16,881 nt of DNA, from positions 1-16,881 of the forward strand of contig DITM01000053.1 in NCBI GenBank assembly GCA_002422845.1. Direction: 5' to 3'. This document shows, in pieces, positions 15,701-16,881 of this stretch. Made by a program: the position numbers and the translations under genes. How positions within the stretch are numbered: the first letter of the stretch is position 1; the number at the start of each line of letters is the position of its first letter. The stretch comes from Candidatus Paracaedibacteraceae bacterium UBA6184. GTDB taxonomy: Bacteria > Pseudomonadota > Alphaproteobacteria > UBA6184. The notes below the pieces were generated by a model. The model worked only from the letters and a program-made list of their open reading frames with translations, was not told the origin of the DNA and searched no databases.

Positions 15701-16881
15701 TCATTAATTAGCACTCTTAGCGGTAGTGAATTAGATCTATCAGAAATGTCAGGGATGGATACAATCGATCTGTCAATTATTAATAACATTTATACAGTAC
15801 GAATACGCTCATGGATTTCTACCAAAGTAATTGTACCTGCTGGATTAGGAAACTTGGTATCAGATGGATTATCAAATGTCGAACTAGTCGGCTTCATCAA
15901 CACATTACCAAGCTGGGCAATAAATGGAACTATCCGTGGGAACTTAAACCTATCACGACTAAGCTTTTCTAATAGTCGGTTAGATTTATCTGAGATGAAC
16001 CGAAGTATTTCATTTGTAACATTTTCAGATACCGCTAGTTTCCAAACTGTTGTTTTGCCAGAGTCTGTAATCGGCATAGCTAACTTACCAACAACTGTAC
16101 AGAGCTTAACATCAAACATTCAAGTCCTAGCTTCGATTGGTGGGGCTTATGGTCAAGGCTCTTTTAGAGATCATATCCAAACTTTATTTATCAAAGATTC
16201 GAATATCAGAGTGATTTCTTCTGACTTTTTAAATGGAGCTACTGGCTTAGTTGAGGTCACCTTTCAGAATCTTGATAATTTAGAAGGAATAGAAGCTAAT
16301 TGTTTGGCTCAATGTCCAAATCTTTACAAAGTTACTCTGGGAAGTTTGAATAAATTATCCTCTATTGGCGACAACTTCCTCGCCAATACAACAAACTTGA
16401 ATAGCCTTTACCTTAATACATTAGAATCAATTCGTTTTATTGGTAGTAACGGTTGTTTAAATACACCCAACCTAAGAACATTGTCCGTAAGAGCAGATAC
16501 AGCAGAAACTCCAGTAACGATAGCTGCAATTGGTCCGCAAATTGCTAACAACCTTAATCGACTTAACATCAGTGGAACAGCATCCTCTGTGCCATCTAAT
16601 GCAGTCGACGGATCATTAACAGCCACAAATGCTACCCTAGATCTATCGGGTATGACAGGTTTAGGCGCAGCTATAAACCTTTCAAGCTTGAACACAGATA
16701 TTACAACGGTAAAGGTTCCAACGACAGTAACGCAAGTAACAGCTCTAGCTACAGTGACAGTTGAACTTGCAAATGGACATTCAGGGTTAAGCAGCATTGT
16801 GCTTACAGGTACTGCAGCATCAATTCCAAGCTGGGCTAACAACTCAGCATTGACAGCATCAAATGCTACCTTAGATCTATC
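12665..16881 (+). CDS. giant modular LRR/W-module secreted or surface protein (3' end beyond window)
   Basis: One frame stays open for 1405 codons from the ATG at 12665 to the window edge; the stop lies outside. Residues 1-24 look like a Sec signal peptide (MKKKYK, then LLGVLLGSVWFSL). A Lys/Glu-rich helical region runs to about 165, then LEYSGQNLSLYPDLISIS (200-217) matches the minus-strand paralogue. Repeat modules marked PxWAxxGS...LDLSxM follow, with Trp at 319, 386, 585, 926, 1008, 1084 and 1390 and degenerate copies near 858 and 1312 (Trp replaced by Asn). Cap motifs start at 436, 634 and 1141 (for example LPTTVQSLTSNIQVLASIGG). Each introduces BspA-like LRRs of the form SIGxxFxxxCxNL (about 492-545, 680-825, 1176-1290). 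The ribosome site is weak (TCGGA). No catalytic or anchoring domain is seen. A surface adhesin or host-interaction role is inferred from BspA-like LRR proteins. Confidence 0.85.
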   Translation, partial: MKKKYKLLGVLLGSVWFSLNETYGDFANLLNTIQSESLGQSAINKVTIERDATIKAISAMIGAVDKYKDKNAAEIEQFARIFSAILWSSPQASTTILIQKEDASQPAKLENSIYQEIQTSLANVLKSENSEVVWNSFAKNTESGSLNTALNSFRSIPGLSLGTTLKSNNVDSTAVVKDSQTRPADNTSTKTNTFSGITTLEYSGQNLSLYSDLISISVTVSQLNSSKDIESNKSLEIRVIGDAIDTTLSTQHLVVPRAKIDMSQVTNLTEVIVKHEDTESIKLPTTVVSLTAGSALKVIGASKLTSLTLTGAATSVPTWATDGSFTAADATLDLSLMSNLPTTLDLSGLNNDIKGLVIHARIIPTLPANQVTKIKLRGNATSVPTWATDGSFTAADATLDLSLMSNLPTTLDLSNLIDYNITNLILPETLIAVQNMPENINYLTANIPTLASIGAYFDENEGSAFPYHIYSITIVDSTTQSIQDLFLNSAENLKAIFFKKLDSVKSIGNGVCAYCTEVVDISLDGLRAVTSTGEDFLANFADYFTLHIDDVNPVSQKVIEAFVQNNQSRFGFLAFAGSATTLPKWAMDLSQIADLDTTLDMQLMTKLRSIDFLNLSENISTIIFPKNVSEIKNLPTTIEYITADIPTLTALGAYTPQTGISSFPEHIGLVRIVDEDTKTINDRFFMNCRNIAYLILQDLPSLKSIGNDFGRNFSNPEMAFMSFISIDSKESIGNNFFAGSRNLAGAGFEQPARSLRSIGSGCFQNSINLSSINFGLFTPNLTSIGADFCRGCANIGRVILDANSLPSFGTNAFSDVPSIGALTLTLNGIRDIELNSIFASRKTITNGCRITGTARKLPDCLRVWVFAAGGTLDLSELSGLDAQLDLGSLVGNLSVLKIRDTVRPWGILNSLTLLQLVGTSTSLPDWVASGVVVPNGPSTFPIVVGSMYAQGAKLDLSKMSGLSSSLSLTGLSEKIKHLLIDCNVQPTGISNRFLTLKLIGTAASIPSWAVNGSLISTLSGSELDLSEMSGMDTIDLSIINNIYTVRIRSWISTKVIVPAGLGNLVSDGLSNVELVGFINTLPSWAINGTIRGNLNLSRLSFSNSRLDLSEMNRSISFVTFSDTASFQTVVLPESVIGIANLPTTVQSLTSNIQVLASIGGAYGQGSFRDHIQTLFIKDSNIRVISSDFLNGATGLVEVTFQNLDNLEGIEANCLAQCPNLYKVTLGSLNKLSSIGDNFLANTTNLNSLYLNTLESIRFIGSNGCLNTPNLRTLSVRADTAETPVTIAAIGPQIANNLNRLNISGTASSVPSNAVDGSLTATNATLDLSGMTGLGAAINLSSLNTDITTVKVPTTVTQVTALATVTVELANGHSGLSSIVLTGTAASIPSWANNSALTASNATLDL
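13601..13902 (+). repeat. 101-bp near-identical internal duplication
   Basis: The block at 13601-13701 recurs at 13802-13902 with three differences in 101 bp. All three are synonymous third-position changes (ACA/ACT, GGG/GGA, ACA/ACG). The blocks encode the same W module core, ATSVPTWATDGSFTA onward, 67 residues apart. The sequence between the copies is diverged, which points to gene conversion or a patchy recent duplication. Confidence 0.9.

Noticed and set aside
13453..16842. Several minus-strand open frames of 105-278 residues
   Set aside because: All lie opposite the uninterrupted plus-strand coding frame, have no family resemblance, and contain mirror images of the repeated modules.

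Overview
The window looks like a low-GC alphaproteobacterial chromosome segment. The evidence is a short metG of the zinc-less alphaproteobacterial type lying directly downstream of holB, a gene order common in that class. Low GC, a decayed insertion sequence and very large leucine-rich-repeat surface proteins suggest an intracellular or host-associated lineage such as Holosporales or Rickettsiales. That placement is inference; nothing in the window fixes the genus.

Left half (1-6541, all minus strand). Two compact gene runs are read right to left. The first is comM (Mg-chelatase-type AAA+ ATPase) followed by a 265-residue one-domain cation channel of the bacterial NaV/CaV type. The second is holB (DNA polymerase III delta'), metG (methionyl-tRNA synthetase), a stand-alone GyrI-like effector-binding protein and a 3-hydroxyisobutyryl-CoA hydrolase. 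Spacings of 0-14 nt inside each run indicate operons. The channel is unusual: its selectivity filter reads TFDDW, which is calcium-channel-like, and its S4 segment keeps only one arginine.

Middle (6542-7772). A degraded IS3-family element has a broken orfA and an orfB cut off just after the first catalytic Asp. About 300 bases of non-coding remnant follow, holding two perfect, interleaved inverted repeats that could form a pseudoknot.

Right half (7773-16881). This accessory locus is built on two divergent paralogues separated by 387 bp. On the minus strand is a modular repeat gene (12271-9837) that has lost its reading frame. One 75-bp LRR unit has collapsed to 41 bp, and a 34-bp deletion between TGTAAC microhomologies explains this exactly. 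Six bases after its stop begins a predicted lipoprotein with a beta-rich body. On the plus strand a single frame stays open from 12665 to the window edge, at least 1405 codons, and encodes a larger intact paralogue. Both proteins share an N-terminal helical domain, a YxGQxLSxYPxL domain, 67-76-residue modules marked by PxWAxxGS...LDLS, a cap module (LPTTVxxLTAN...SIGA) and blocks of BspA-like LRRs. Near-identical repeats within each gene and shared tracts between them suggest ongoing duplication, deletion and conversion. This locus and the atypical channel are the main candidates for undescribed biology here.
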